Shown piece after piece: positions 19,571 to 28,156 of a stretch of 64,000 nucleotides of DNA. Under the pieces are notes generated by a model, which saw only the letters and a list, made by a program, of their open reading frames with translations, did no database searches and was not told the origin of the DNA. The position numbers were made by a program, and so were the translations under genes. Source of the DNA: Erythrobacter sp. HKB08 (GTDB lineage: Bacteria; Pseudomonadota; Alphaproteobacteria; Sphingomonadales; Sphingomonadaceae); contig NZ_CP035310.1 in assembly GCF_004114695.1 (NCBI RefSeq), positions 744,001-808,000 of the forward strand. Reading direction: 5' to 3'. The stretch's first letter is position 1; each line of letters starts with the position of its first letter.

Positions 19571-20602
19571 TCAGCCGCCGTTGCCGAACGGGGCGTTGGC
19601 GTAATTGCGGCTCGGCTTGTTGACGTAGCCGTCATACAGCGCGCTGGCGATTTCCGCGATGCGCGCTTCCCGGTTCAGACGCGTCCCCTGGCCGGTGACG
19701 TAGATCGCAACGGCGATCGCGCGGCCATCGGGCGACTGGATAATGCCGATGTCGCTCGAAGTGTTGTTGAGCGAGCCGGTCTTGTGCGCGACGTTCGCGC
19801 TTGCCGGCAGCAGGGCCGGGATACGGCGCTTGCCGGTCACGCAGCGCTCCATCGCGCCGAGGATGACGCGGCGGCTCGAAGCCGAGAGGAACTTGCCCTG
19901 GTAGAGGCCGGTAAGCAGCTCGACCATCGCCTTGGGCGTCGCGCTGTCGCGCTTGTCGATGAACGTCGCCGGATCGTATTCGCCGTCGTCGCGCACCAGC
20001 GTGGCGATGTCGCGGGTGAGCTGGAACTCGCCGATGCCATTGCGGCGCATCCAGTCGTTCACGGCCGACGGGCCGCCCACGACATCGAGCAATGCGTCGG
20101 TCGCCGGGTTGCTCGAGCGGGTGATCATCAGCTCGATCAGTTCTTCGGCCGGAAGGTACTTGCCGCGGCGCACCGGGGCGCGGTCGGATGAATATTTCGC
20201 CGAGCGGACCGGGATCAGCAGCGGGAATTCGCTCGACAGGCTCCAACGGCCCTGCTCGACCCCTTCCATGAAGGTCGCGGCGATCGCGATCTTGCTCGTG
20301 CTTGCCATCGGGAAACGCTGGTCGCCGAGGATCGAAATTTCCTCGCCCGTCGCGAGATCGACCGCGGCGACGCCGATCCGGCCCTTGTCGCCATCGGCCA
20401 GCATCGCGATGCGCTTTTCGAAGCCGGTTTCGTAGACCGCTTCGTAGCTTTGCGGAGTGCGCGCCTCGGTTCCGAGGATCCGGTCGAAGGCTGCGTTGAG
20501 CTGGGCCTGGTCCTGCGCTGCTGCCTGCGTCGGCAGGAGCGCCGCTGCGCCAAGCGCGGCGGCCGCGCCCAGGCTGGAGAGCCAGTTCAGTCCCTTTTTC
20601 AT
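19571..20602 (-). CDS. Class A beta-lactamase-like serine hydrolase
   Basis: Exported penicillin-binding-fold serine hydrolase of 343 residues with a signal peptide (1-29, ending TQAAAQ). The catalytic serine motif is S101-T-S-K104, the second motif is S163-S-N165 and the third is K274-T-G. The omega-loop stretch RDSATP (218-223) corresponds to RDTTTP of TEM-type enzymes. The residue 12 positions before that arginine, where TEM has the deacylating Glu166, is Asp here, and a Glu lies at -10 (E208). It may be an active lactamase with a shifted loop or a slow carboxypeptidase-like acyl enzyme. ATG 20602 is chosen because it gives a canonical signal peptide; 20614 is an alternative. Confidence 0.82.
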   Translation of the reverse strand: MKKGLNWLSSLGAAAALGAAALLPTQAAAQDQAQLNAAFDRILGTEARTPQSYEAVYETGFEKRIAMLADGDKGRIGVAAVDLATGEEISILGDQRFPMASTSKIAIAATFMEGVEQGRWSLSSEFPLLIPVRSAKYSSDRAPVRRGKYLPAEELIELMITRSSNPATDALLDVVGGPSAVNDWMRRNGIGEFQLTRDIATLVRDDGEYDPATFIDKRDSATPKAMVELLTGLYQGKFLSASSRRVILGAMERCVTGKRRIPALLPASANVAHKTGSLNNTSSDIGIIQSPDGRAIAVAIYVTGQGTRLNREARIAEIASALYDGYVNKPSRNYANAPFGNGG

Positions 20603-20710
20603 TCGACAACCCATATCAGTTTTGTGGTTGGCGAAAGCTTAACGGGCGCGCTTTCCCTCCAGCAAGCAATTTCGCGACGAAAAGTGTCGCGTTGGCGACC
20701 AAATCGTTCT

Positions 20711-21118
20711 TCAGGCTTCGCTGATGGCCTTTTCGACGCGCTGAATCGGTTCGCCGGTCAGCGTCTTGTCGATTTCGCCCGCAAGGCGCTTCTCGAGTTC
20801 GGAATGGTAATGATGCCGCATTTCGCCCAGCGTCTTGGGGTCGGCAATGATCAGTAGGTCATCGATCTCGCCACTGATGCACTTGCTGTTGAGGCATTCC
20901 GCTGCAGCAGCGCCGTGCGCTAGTTCGTCGAGCTGCGTCGAGCCGTACTTCTGTCCGATCTCGTCCTGGTGCCTTACGCCGGCACTGAAATTCGTGGCCG
21001 TGAGGTCCGGCTTTTCCAGTTCGGTCAGCTTCGGTTCGAAGATCTGGCCGTCGTTGCGATAGAGGGTGAAGTTTTCTCCATCGATAAGGGCGACATGGGC
21101 CTTGTGCGGCAGTTTCAT
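20711..21118 (-). CDS. Host-attachment family protein (baeRF-like)
   Basis: A 135-residue cytosolic protein of the family named after an Agrobacterium protein required for attachment to host cells, now seen as a relative of the eRF1/Pelota middle domain. Visible landmarks are VALIDGENFTLYRN at the start, DDLLIIADPKTLGEMR in the middle and LEKRLAGEIDKTLTGEP at the end. The ATG at 21118 has the near-perfect Shine-Dalgarno GGAGGAAACCCC; longer frame extensions lack one. It is divergent from the kinase gene at 21225 with a palindrome between. The real role is unknown; the family name should not be taken as a function. Confidence 0.8.
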   Translation of the reverse strand: MKLPHKAHVALIDGENFTLYRNDGQIFEPKLTELEKPDLTATNFSAGVRHQDEIGQKYGSTQLDELAHGAAAAECLNSKCISGEIDDLLIIADPKTLGEMRHHYHSELEKRLAGEIDKTLTGEPIQRVEKAISEA

Positions 21119-21149
21119 GGGGTTTCCTCCTTTGTCTGCCTTACCAACG

Positions 21150-21168
21150 AACGAATATGACATTCGTT
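21150..21168. promoter_or_regulatory. Inverted repeat in a divergent promoter region
   Basis: AACGAAT-ATGAC-ATTCGTT is a perfect 7-5-7 palindrome located between two divergent genes (starts at 21118 and 21225). Size and symmetry fit a TetR-type dimer operator; fatty-acid and acyl-CoA genes are often controlled this way. The regulator is not in the window. Confidence 0.5.
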
Positions 21169-21224
21169 GCCGCTTGTGCGCAACTTCGCGTGATGCAATG
21201 CTCGCGCCCATGGGAGGAACGACA

Positions 21225-22571
21225 ATGACGCCCGATCGCCTGCGCGACGGGCTCGCCGGAGTAACGAAGCGGGCCGGACTGGGGCCACCGGGCGAGCCGC
21301 GCAGGCTGACCGGCGGGGCGACCATGGAAAGCTGGCGTTTCTCGGCGGGCGGTGAGGATTTCGTCCTCCGCCGCGCGCCAAGCCTCGAGTTCATGGAGGG
21401 CCGCCCGTTCGGCCACGATAGCGAGGCTGCGATCATCGAAGCAGCGCGCAAGGCAGGGGCGACCGCGCCCGAGGTCGTCGCGAGCCTCGAACCGGCAGAC
21501 GGTCTCGGCAGCGGGTTCATCATGCGCGCTCTGCCCGGCACGCCCGACCCGCGCGCCATCCTGGCGATGGATACACCCGATCTCCTGCTGGCGGATGTCG
21601 CGCGCGATCTTGCGCGTATTCACGGGCTGAAGCGCGAAGAGCTGCCAGGCGACGTTCCGGAGATGGATTATGCGGAAGGCGTTGCAGGCCTGCGCCAACA
21701 GTTCGAGGAAGCGGGCGCGGACCGGCCGATCATCGCGCTCGGCCTGAAATGGCTGGAAGACAACCTGCCCGAACGGGTTGAGCCGGTGCTCAACCACGGC
21801 GACTACCGCCTCGGCAACATCCTTGCCGAAGACGGGCGGCTGACCGGCGTGCTCGACTGGGAACTGGCGCATTTCGGCGACCGGCACGAGGACATCGCTT
21901 TCGGCTGCATGACCGTGTGGCGCTTCGCCCGCATCGACCGGCCCGCGCTGGGCCTCGGCTCGCTGGAGGATTACTTCTCAGCCTACGAAGCGGAGAGCGG
22001 GGTGGCGGTGGACCGCGACCGGTTCCGTTTCTGGCTGGTCTATCGCACCGTCTGGTGGGCGCTCGGCTGCATCCGCATGGCCGATTTCTGGCGCCGCGGC
22101 GAGGATCGCATGCTCGAACGCGTGGTCATTTCGCGCCGGACGAGCGAGAACGAACTCGACCTTCTCCTGTTGCTCGACGACGATCTGCATCCGGGCATCG
22201 TCGACAAGGAACGCATCCCGGCCGGCGAAATCGATCGCGGCGAGGCCAACACGGCCGAGATTGCCGAAGCGATTTCCGAGTGGCTCGCCACCATCAAGGA
22301 CAAGATGGAAGGGCACGACCGCTTCCAGCTGGCGGTCGCCCGCAATGCGCTCGGCATGATTTCGCGCGAGCATCGCATCCTGCCGCGCAGCACCGATCGC
22401 GAACTCGCCGACGATTTCCTGTCGGGGCGGCGGCAGATGGGCAGCGATCCCGCGATTGCACGCCTGCGCCGCGATGCGCTCGACAAGCTGGAAGCCGACG
22501 TACCGAAATACCCCGCGCTCGCCGTGGCGAGGAAGAAATGGGCCAAAGAAGAGATTAAGGCAGAGGACTGA
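21225..22571 (+). CDS. APH-like kinase fused to a DUF6285-type domain
   Basis: A 448-residue protein. Residues 1-310 form an aminoglycoside-phosphotransferase-like kinase with the Brenner motif VLNHGDYRLGNIL and the metal site GVLDWELAHFGD. After a linker, residues 330-448 contain helices NTAEIAEAISEWLATIKD and FQLAVARNALGMISREHRI, which match the DUF6285 pattern found beside such kinases. The stop is 3 bp before an acyl-CoA dehydrogenase gene. In ACAD10/11 and in levulinate degradation, this kinase type phosphorylates 4-hydroxyacyl-CoA, which the dehydrogenase partner then converts. That role is inferred. The ATG follows GGGAGGAACGACA. Confidence 0.82.
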   Translation: MTPDRLRDGLAGVTKRAGLGPPGEPRRLTGGATMESWRFSAGGEDFVLRRAPSLEFMEGRPFGHDSEAAIIEAARKAGATAPEVVASLEPADGLGSGFIMRALPGTPDPRAILAMDTPDLLLADVARDLARIHGLKREELPGDVPEMDYAEGVAGLRQQFEEAGADRPIIALGLKWLEDNLPERVEPVLNHGDYRLGNILAEDGRLTGVLDWELAHFGDRHEDIAFGCMTVWRFARIDRPALGLGSLEDYFSAYEAESGVAVDRDRFRFWLVYRTVWWALGCIRMADFWRRGEDRMLERVVISRRTSENELDLLLLLDDDLHPGIVDKERIPAGEIDRGEANTAEIAEAISEWLATIKDKMEGHDRFQLAVARNALGMISREHRILPRSTDRELADDFLSGRRQMGSDPAIARLRRDALDKLEADVPKYPALAVARKKWAKEEIKAED

Positions 22572-22574
22572 CCG

Positions 22575-23852
22575 ATGGACTTCAATATCCCGCAAGAACT
22601 GGAAGACTACTACGCCGAACTGGTTCGCTTCATCGAGAGCGAGATCGAACCGCTCGAACAGCAGGACGACAACATCCGGTTCTTCGACCACCGGCGCGAA
22701 TGGGCGCGGACCAATTTCGAGGAAGGCGGGCTGCCGCGCCACGATTGGGAGGAGCTGCTGCGCGAAGCACGCAAGCGGGCCGATGCCGCCGGACACTGGC
22801 GGTTCTCCGCGCCGAAGAAATATGGCGGCAAGGATGGCTCCAACCTCTGGATGGCGGTGATCCGCGACCGCTTCGCCCGGCGCGGGCTGGGGCTGCACAA
22901 TGACTTGCAGAACGAGCACAGCATCGTCGGCAACTTCCCCTTCGTCGCCATGTTCGAAACCTTCGGCACGGAAGAGCAGAAGCAGGAATTCATCCTCGGC
23001 GGATTCGAGGGGACGCGCCGCGTCGCTTTCGGACTGACCGAGCCCGACCACGGCTCCGACGCGACCCACATGGAAACGAAAGCGGTCCGCGAAACCCGCG
23101 ACGGGGTCGAGGGCTGGCGGATCGACGGCGAGAAGATGTGGATCACCGGCATGCATGTCGCGACGCACTGCGCCATGTTCGCCCGCACGAGCGGCGAGGA
23201 TGGCGATGCGCGCGGGATCACCTGCTTCCTCGTTCCCAACCCGACCGAAGGATTGGAGATCGAGGAGTGGCTGTGGACCTTCAACATGCCGACCGATCAC
23301 CCGCGCCTCAGCGTCAACAACGTCTGGGTTCCGGACAGCGCGATCCTCGGGCGTGAGGGCTACGGGCTCGCGCTGGCGCAGAGCTTCGTCCACCAGAACC
23401 GCATCCGGCAGGCGGCATCGAGCCTCGGCGCGGCGCAGTTCTGCGTCGACGAAAGCGTGAACTATGCGCGCGAGCGCAAGCCGTTCGGCGAGGAGCTGGC
23501 GAAGAACCAGGCGATCCAGTTCCCGCTTGTCGAGCTGGCGACCCAGTGCGAAATGCTGCGCCTGCTGATCTACAAGACCGCGTGGGAGATGGACAACATG
23601 CCGCATGAGGAGATCGAGAAGACGATCTCCGACAAGGTCAGCATGTGCAATTACTGGGCGAACCGGCTGGTCTGTCAGGCGGCCGATCGCGCGATGCAGG
23701 TGCATGGCGGCATCGGCTATTCACGCCACAAGCCGTTCGAGCACATCTATCGCCACCACCGCCGCTACCGGATCACCGAAGGCGCGGAAGAGATCCAGAT
23801 GCGCAAGGTCGCGGCCTACCTCTTCGGCTATCTCGGCCCGAACCGGCGCTAG
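22575..23852 (+). CDS. Acyl-CoA dehydrogenase family protein (ACAD11-like)
   Basis: A flavoenzyme of 425 residues. The N-terminal helical domain is followed by FGLTEPDHGSDATHMET (FAD/substrate loop) and GEKMWITGMHVATHCAMFART, then the C-terminal helical domain with QVHGGIGYSRHKPFEHIYR and the catalytic glutamate region ITEGAEEIQMRKVA. It is the large ACAD type paired with an APH-like kinase. Translated from the same transcript as the kinase. Expected to act on 4-phosphooxy-acyl-CoA or a related hydroxy-acid derivative rather than in classical beta-oxidation; the substrate is not proven. Confidence 0.88.
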   Translation: MDFNIPQELEDYYAELVRFIESEIEPLEQQDDNIRFFDHRREWARTNFEEGGLPRHDWEELLREARKRADAAGHWRFSAPKKYGGKDGSNLWMAVIRDRFARRGLGLHNDLQNEHSIVGNFPFVAMFETFGTEEQKQEFILGGFEGTRRVAFGLTEPDHGSDATHMETKAVRETRDGVEGWRIDGEKMWITGMHVATHCAMFARTSGEDGDARGITCFLVPNPTEGLEIEEWLWTFNMPTDHPRLSVNNVWVPDSAILGREGYGLALAQSFVHQNRIRQAASSLGAAQFCVDESVNYARERKPFGEELAKNQAIQFPLVELATQCEMLRLLIYKTAWEMDNMPHEEIEKTISDKVSMCNYWANRLVCQAADRAMQVHGGIGYSRHKPFEHIYRHHRRYRITEGAEEIQMRKVAAYLFGYLGPNRR

Positions 23853-23855
23853 GCC

Positions 23856-26396
23856 TTACGCTTTCGCCATTCCGGGAAGCTCGCCGATCGCGGCCTCGAC
23901 CTGCTCGCGCGAGTAGGGCTTGACCGCGACCGGCACGCTTTCGAGATCGCCCGGGATCGTGTCTCCGCCGCCGTAGCCGGTAGCGAAGATGAAGGGCACG
24001 CCCATTTCCATCAGGCGCTGCGCGGTCGGTTCGGCGGATTCGCTGCCGAGGTTGAAGTCGAGCATCGCGAAATCGATCGACTTGTTGTCCAGGATCGACG
24101 CGGCGGCGTCGTTGCGCGAGGCGAGATGGACCTCCTTCGCGCCCATGTCCTGCATGAGCCCTTCGGCATCGAGCGCAATCAGCGCGCTGTCTTCGAGGAT
24201 GAGGACGCTGCGACCTTCGAGCGAGATGTGCTTGGCGGCGGTCTTGCGGAACTTCGCGGGCGCTTCGCTTTGCTTTTCGCAAGGCATGATGAAGCGCGCC
24301 GGGACGACGAATTCGCCTTCCATCCCGGCGGTCTTGTAGTGCACTTCGGCAGTCCCGCCGAGCTCGTGCGGGATCGAACTCGTGATGATCGTCGTGCCGA
24401 AGCCCTTGCGCTTGGGCGGCATCACTGCCGGACCGCCGCGCTCGCGCCATGACATGCGAAGGTCGCCGCCCGGCATCAGCTCAAGCCCGATCTCGACCCT
24501 GCCGCTGTCGCTCAGCGCACCGTATTTCGCCGCGTTGGTGGTCAATTCGTGCACGACGAGGGCGAGCACCGTGAACCCGTCGGGCTTTACCAGCACATCG
24601 TCGCCCGACACGATCAAACGGTCCTTCTTCGCATCGAGATAGGCCTCGGCCTCGGTCGCGATCAGGCCCTTGAGGCTGGCCGGGCTCCACTGGTCGGCGG
24701 TCAGCTGGTCGTGTGCGCTCGCGAGCGACTGGATGCGGTGGCCGAGCGTCTCGACGAAGGCTTCGATATCGGTCTCGCGATCCTTCGACTGGCCGACCAA
24801 TGCGCGGATCAGCGCGAGGATATTGCGTACGCGGTGATTGAGTTCGGCAATGAGCAGTTCCTGCTGCTCGGCTGCCTTCTTGCGCTGCTCCGAAGCCTTT
24901 TCGGTCATCCGCAGGACCACTTCGAGCAGGGTCGTGCGCAGGATTTCCGCGACTTTCAGTTCCGCGCGCGTGAACGGCTTGGATGATCCGCGCACCAGCT
25001 CGGACCATTCCTCGAAGCTCTTGCGCGGCGTGAGGCGCGGGCCGTTGGGGCCGTGTTCGATCGACTTTTCCTGGTCGCCCGCCCAGCGCACCGAGCGCAG
25101 CTCTTCCGCGCGGAACAGGACCACGTAGTCGCGCGGCGTTCGTGTTACCGGGATGGCGAGAAGTCCGGCGACTTTTGCAGAGTACTCCTCCGCTTCGGAC
25201 AGCAGGTCGGAGGCCCGGTTGGTCGCATAGACCTCGCCCGGGTTTTCGCGGTTGAGCGCGTTGATCAGCCGCTCGAACTGGTCCTTGTTGGGCGTGAGGC
25301 CGCTCAGCGAACATTCGCCCTCGACCCATACGCCGACGCCGTCTGCCGGGATCGCACCGCCGATCGTGTCCGACAGCCACTCGGCATTGGCGAGGTCGCT
25401 GGAGTTGTCGGCGGCTGCGGCTGAAAGGCGGCTCGCGATATCGCGGCCACGCTCGGTCAGCAGGTCGTCCTCGCTGCGCAGCACGCGTTCGAGCTGGAGC
25501 GAGAAGATCTGCCCGAACAGCTCGACCCCGCTGCGCTCGGCAAAGCTGAGGTTGCGGGGGGAATAATGGTGGCAGGCGAACAGCCCCCAAAGCTTGCCGT
25601 CGACGGTGATCGAAACCGACAGCGAGGCGACGACGCCCATGTTGCGCAGATATTCGATGTGGATCGGCGATACGGCGCGAAACAGCGACATCGACAGGTC
25701 GAGCGGCTCGCCGCGGTCTGATGGCTCGATCACCGCGACTTCCGCATTGGCGTCGGCGAGGATGCGGAAGGGGTTGCGCAGGTAGAGCGCGCGGGCCTGC
25801 TGCGGGATATCGCTCGCCGGATAATTGAGGCCGAGGAAGCTGTCGATGTCCTTGGCAAGCGCCTCCGCCGCCACTTCGCCTGCACCGGTCGGGCCGAAGC
25901 GATAGGCCATCACGCGATCGAAGCCGGTCATCTTGCGCATCTGGCGCACGCCTTCGCGCAGCAGCGCCTCGACCGAAGTGGCCTGCCCCAGTTGGCCGAT
26001 GGAGGACCGGATCAGCGAGGAGACCTCGATCTGGTCGCCCTTGCTCGGTTCGGCCTCGATCAGGATCGACGGGCCCGAGAAATGCAGCGCGACATCGTGC
26101 GACTGGCCGTTGCCGAACAGGTCGAGGCCGAAAATGCGCTCGACGGAATCGGGCTGGCCGAGCGCCGCAAGCCTGCCGCGCAGCTGCTTGATCGCCGTGT
26201 CGGTAAAATAGGCGGTGAGCGGTTCGCCGAGGATTTCTTCCGCTGGCTTGCCGAATGCATCCTGCGTCTTGGCCGCGTGGCGGATCATCCAGTCGGCGGA
26301 GGTGGCGACAAGGAAGCCGAACGGCTGGATCGTGCCGGGAATATGTATCGGCTCGCGATCGCAATTGGTCAGCGTTACGGCTTGAGGTTTGTTCAC
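23856..26396 (-). CDS. bphP: Bacteriophytochrome HWE histidine kinase with C-terminal receiver
   Basis: A red/far-red photoreceptor of 846 residues. The biliverdin-binding cysteine is C12 (TNCDREPIHIPG), with PAS, GAF (PASDIPQQARALY at 193-205, CHH at 275-277) and PHY domains; the PHY tongue motif PRKSF is at 457-461. An HWE-type kinase follows: H521 in ELNHRVRNILAL, N-box HELTTNAAKYGAL, and WRE at 650-652. A receiver domain closes the protein, with acceptor D780 in AMLDFNLG. There is no DNA-binding output, so it acts by phosphorelay, probably on the general stress pathway. The GTG start overlaps the heme-oxygenase stop (GTGA). Confidence 0.92.
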   Translation of the reverse strand: MNKPQAVTLTNCDREPIHIPGTIQPFGFLVATSADWMIRHAAKTQDAFGKPAEEILGEPLTAYFTDTAIKQLRGRLAALGQPDSVERIFGLDLFGNGQSHDVALHFSGPSILIEAEPSKGDQIEVSSLIRSSIGQLGQATSVEALLREGVRQMRKMTGFDRVMAYRFGPTGAGEVAAEALAKDIDSFLGLNYPASDIPQQARALYLRNPFRILADANAEVAVIEPSDRGEPLDLSMSLFRAVSPIHIEYLRNMGVVASLSVSITVDGKLWGLFACHHYSPRNLSFAERSGVELFGQIFSLQLERVLRSEDDLLTERGRDIASRLSAAAADNSSDLANAEWLSDTIGGAIPADGVGVWVEGECSLSGLTPNKDQFERLINALNRENPGEVYATNRASDLLSEAEEYSAKVAGLLAIPVTRTPRDYVVLFRAEELRSVRWAGDQEKSIEHGPNGPRLTPRKSFEEWSELVRGSSKPFTRAELKVAEILRTTLLEVVLRMTEKASEQRKKAAEQQELLIAELNHRVRNILALIRALVGQSKDRETDIEAFVETLGHRIQSLASAHDQLTADQWSPASLKGLIATEAEAYLDAKKDRLIVSGDDVLVKPDGFTVLALVVHELTTNAAKYGALSDSGRVEIGLELMPGGDLRMSWRERGGPAVMPPKRKGFGTTIITSSIPHELGGTAEVHYKTAGMEGEFVVPARFIMPCEKQSEAPAKFRKTAAKHISLEGRSVLILEDSALIALDAEGLMQDMGAKEVHLASRNDAAASILDNKSIDFAMLDFNLGSESAEPTAQRLMEMGVPFIFATGYGGGDTIPGDLESVPVAVKPYSREQVEAAIGELPGMAKA

Positions 26397-27007
26397 GCGG
26401 CGATCCCTGTCGGTGTGTGGCGCATTGCGCATTCGGTAAAGCGAAGGAAAAGGTGCCGCGCACCCGCCTTCGCATCTTCGAGCCATTCCGGCCCTTCGCG
26501 CGCCGCCTCTTGGTCGAGCGCGTCGCAGAAATTGTTCCAGTGCGTGCCGAGATCGCTCGGCGGGGAGAGATAGGCCCTCGTCGTCCCTTCGGGCACTTGC
26601 TTCACCAGCTGCTTGCCGCCGAGGCGCGAGCCTTCGATGACATATTGCATCCCCCAGATTGCCCCGGGCGAGCGGGGAGCGCCGCTTGTTTCCAGAAGCG
26701 GCGCAATGCGCAGGGCCTCGCAGTCTTCCAGCAGGTCTGCCGAGCGGGCACGGTAGCCCGCCCAGCCTTCGGCGGTGAAGCCTTCCTCGAGCGGAAGGAT
26801 CGCGGCTGCATGCGCGCTGATGAAAGCGCGGTAACCGTCGGCACAGGCAAGGTCGAAGCCTTCGAACGCACGCTCGGTCGCATCATGCAGGTCGGCGGTA
26901 TGGGACTTCAGGGCCTGGCGCGCAGAGGATTTACCGACCGAACGGGGACTGCCCGAACGGCTGTACGGGCACGATTGTGCTGCCCGATCCGGTGCGTGCT
27001 GGTGCAC
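26393..27007 (-). CDS. Heme oxygenase (biliverdin-producing)
   Basis: Bacterial heme oxygenase of about 204 residues that opens heme to biliverdin, the chromophore of the phytochrome encoded next. The proximal-heme helix reads LKSHTADLHDATERAF and a distal glycine-rich helix reads WGMQYVIEGSRLGGKQL. No ATG lies near the conserved start; a GTG at 27007 preceded by AGGGGGAAGACAAGG gives the usual length, whereas the longer frame from 27133 would add 42 unlikely residues. The TGA overlaps the phytochrome GTG, giving fixed co-expression of chromophore enzyme and receptor. Confidence 0.88.
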   Translation of the reverse strand: MHQHAPDRAAQSCPYSRSGSPRSVGKSSARQALKSHTADLHDATERAFEGFDLACADGYRAFISAHAAAILPLEEGFTAEGWAGYRARSADLLEDCEALRIAPLLETSGAPRSPGAIWGMQYVIEGSRLGGKQLVKQVPEGTTRAYLSPPSDLGTHWNNFCDALDQEAAREGPEWLEDAKAGARHLFLRFTECAMRHTPTGIAA

Positions 27008-27051
27008 CCTTGTCTTCCCCCTTCGAATAACTTCGGTTTGGGCACAACGGA

Positions 27052-27068
27052 CACAAAGCAATTTTGTG
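27052..27068. promoter_or_regulatory. Palindrome between heme oxygenase and mtnP
   Basis: CACAAA-GCAAT-TTTGTG is a perfect 6-5-6 inverted repeat, nested inside a wider GGCACAA...TTGTGCC pair (27041-27070). It lies about 45 bp upstream of the heme-oxygenase start in an unusually AT-rich stretch that also contains AATATTT and AAATATT arms (27074-27096). It is probably an operator or promoter element for the bphO-bphP unit. Confidence 0.4.
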
Positions 27069-27199
27069 CCGACAATATTTTGCAATTCCGAAATATTTTT
27101 GCCCGAAACCTGTCGGAGGACGATTTCCTGCAACCCGTGCGAGTGGCGTGACCTGGGTGCGTCTAACCGCTAGTGGGCGTGGGACAAGGAGAAAACGAG

Positions 27200-28075
27200 A
27201 TGGGCGACTGGACGATCGGGATCATCGGGGGCAGCGGCCTCTACCAGATCGATTCCCTCGAGGATGCACAATGGATCCGCGTGAACTCGCCCTTCGGCGA
27301 GGCGTCCGACGAAATCCTGTGCGGCCGGATCGGCAATGTGAAGCTGCGCTTCCTGCCGCGCCACGGCCGCGGACATCGCATACCTCCGTCGGAAGTGAAT
27401 GCGCGGGCCAACATCGACGCGCTCAAGCGCGCCGGCTGCACCGATATCCTCGCCATCTCCTCGGTCGGGAGCCTGCGCGAGGAGCTCGAACCCGGGAGTT
27501 TCGTCGTTGTCGACCAGTTCATCGACCGCACGTCCAAGGGGCAGGGGGCCAGGCCCTCGACCTTCTTCGGCACCGGCATGGTCGCCCATGTCAGCATGGC
27601 CGAACCGGTCTGCGAGCGGCTTTCCGGTTTCGCTGCGAGTGCAGTCGAGAAGGCAGGCGGCAAGGTCGCGAAGGGCGGGACCTATCTCGCGATGGAAGGC
27701 CCGCAGTTCTCGACCCGCGCCGAAAGCCACCTCTACCGCGAATGGGGCGCGGACGTGATCGGCATGACCGCCATGCCCGAGGCCAAGCTCGCGCGCGAAG
27801 CGGAGATGCCATACGCGCTCGTCGGCATGGTGACCGATTACGACTGCTGGCGCGAGGATGCTGCCTTCGTCGAAGTGAGCGAAGTGATCGCGCAGATGCA
27901 GTCGAACGGCGACATCGCGCGCGCCGCGGTCGAGCATTTCATCGCCGGGCTGCCCAAGACCCGCAAGGTATCGCCGCTCGACACGGTGCTCGACCATGCC
28001 GTGATTACCCCGCCCGATGCGCGCGACCCGCAGATGCTCGCGCGCCTTGACGCTGTTGCCGGGCGGATACTCTAG
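27200..28075 (+). CDS. mtnP: S-methyl-5'-thioadenosine phosphorylase
   Basis: Phosphorolysis of methylthioadenosine to adenine and methylthioribose-1-phosphate, recycling the by-product of polyamine and quorum-signal synthesis. Landmarks are IGIIGGSGLYQID at the start, PRHGRGHRIPPSEVNARAN, AMEGPQFSTRAES and the purine-binding VTDYDCW, which is typical of MTAP rather than purine nucleoside phosphorylase. Length 291 is normal. ATG 27200 follows AAGGAGAAAACGAG. Monocistronic. Confidence 0.94.
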   Translation: MGDWTIGIIGGSGLYQIDSLEDAQWIRVNSPFGEASDEILCGRIGNVKLRFLPRHGRGHRIPPSEVNARANIDALKRAGCTDILAISSVGSLREELEPGSFVVVDQFIDRTSKGQGARPSTFFGTGMVAHVSMAEPVCERLSGFAASAVEKAGGKVAKGGTYLAMEGPQFSTRAESHLYREWGADVIGMTAMPEAKLAREAEMPYALVGMVTDYDCWREDAAFVEVSEVIAQMQSNGDIARAAVEHFIAGLPKTRKVSPLDTVLDHAVITPPDARDPQMLARLDAVAGRIL

Positions 28076-28156
28076 CCCCGGCCCAAATCCTTCCTTCGCC
28101 GTTAACCCTCAATCGCAACCGCGTTGCAGGGGGCCACGGGATAGCTCAGCCGCACT

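Noticed and set aside
20711-21118. Host-attachment protein as a phage gene
   Set aside because: The family name refers to plant attachment in Agrobacterium; no phage gene is nearby.
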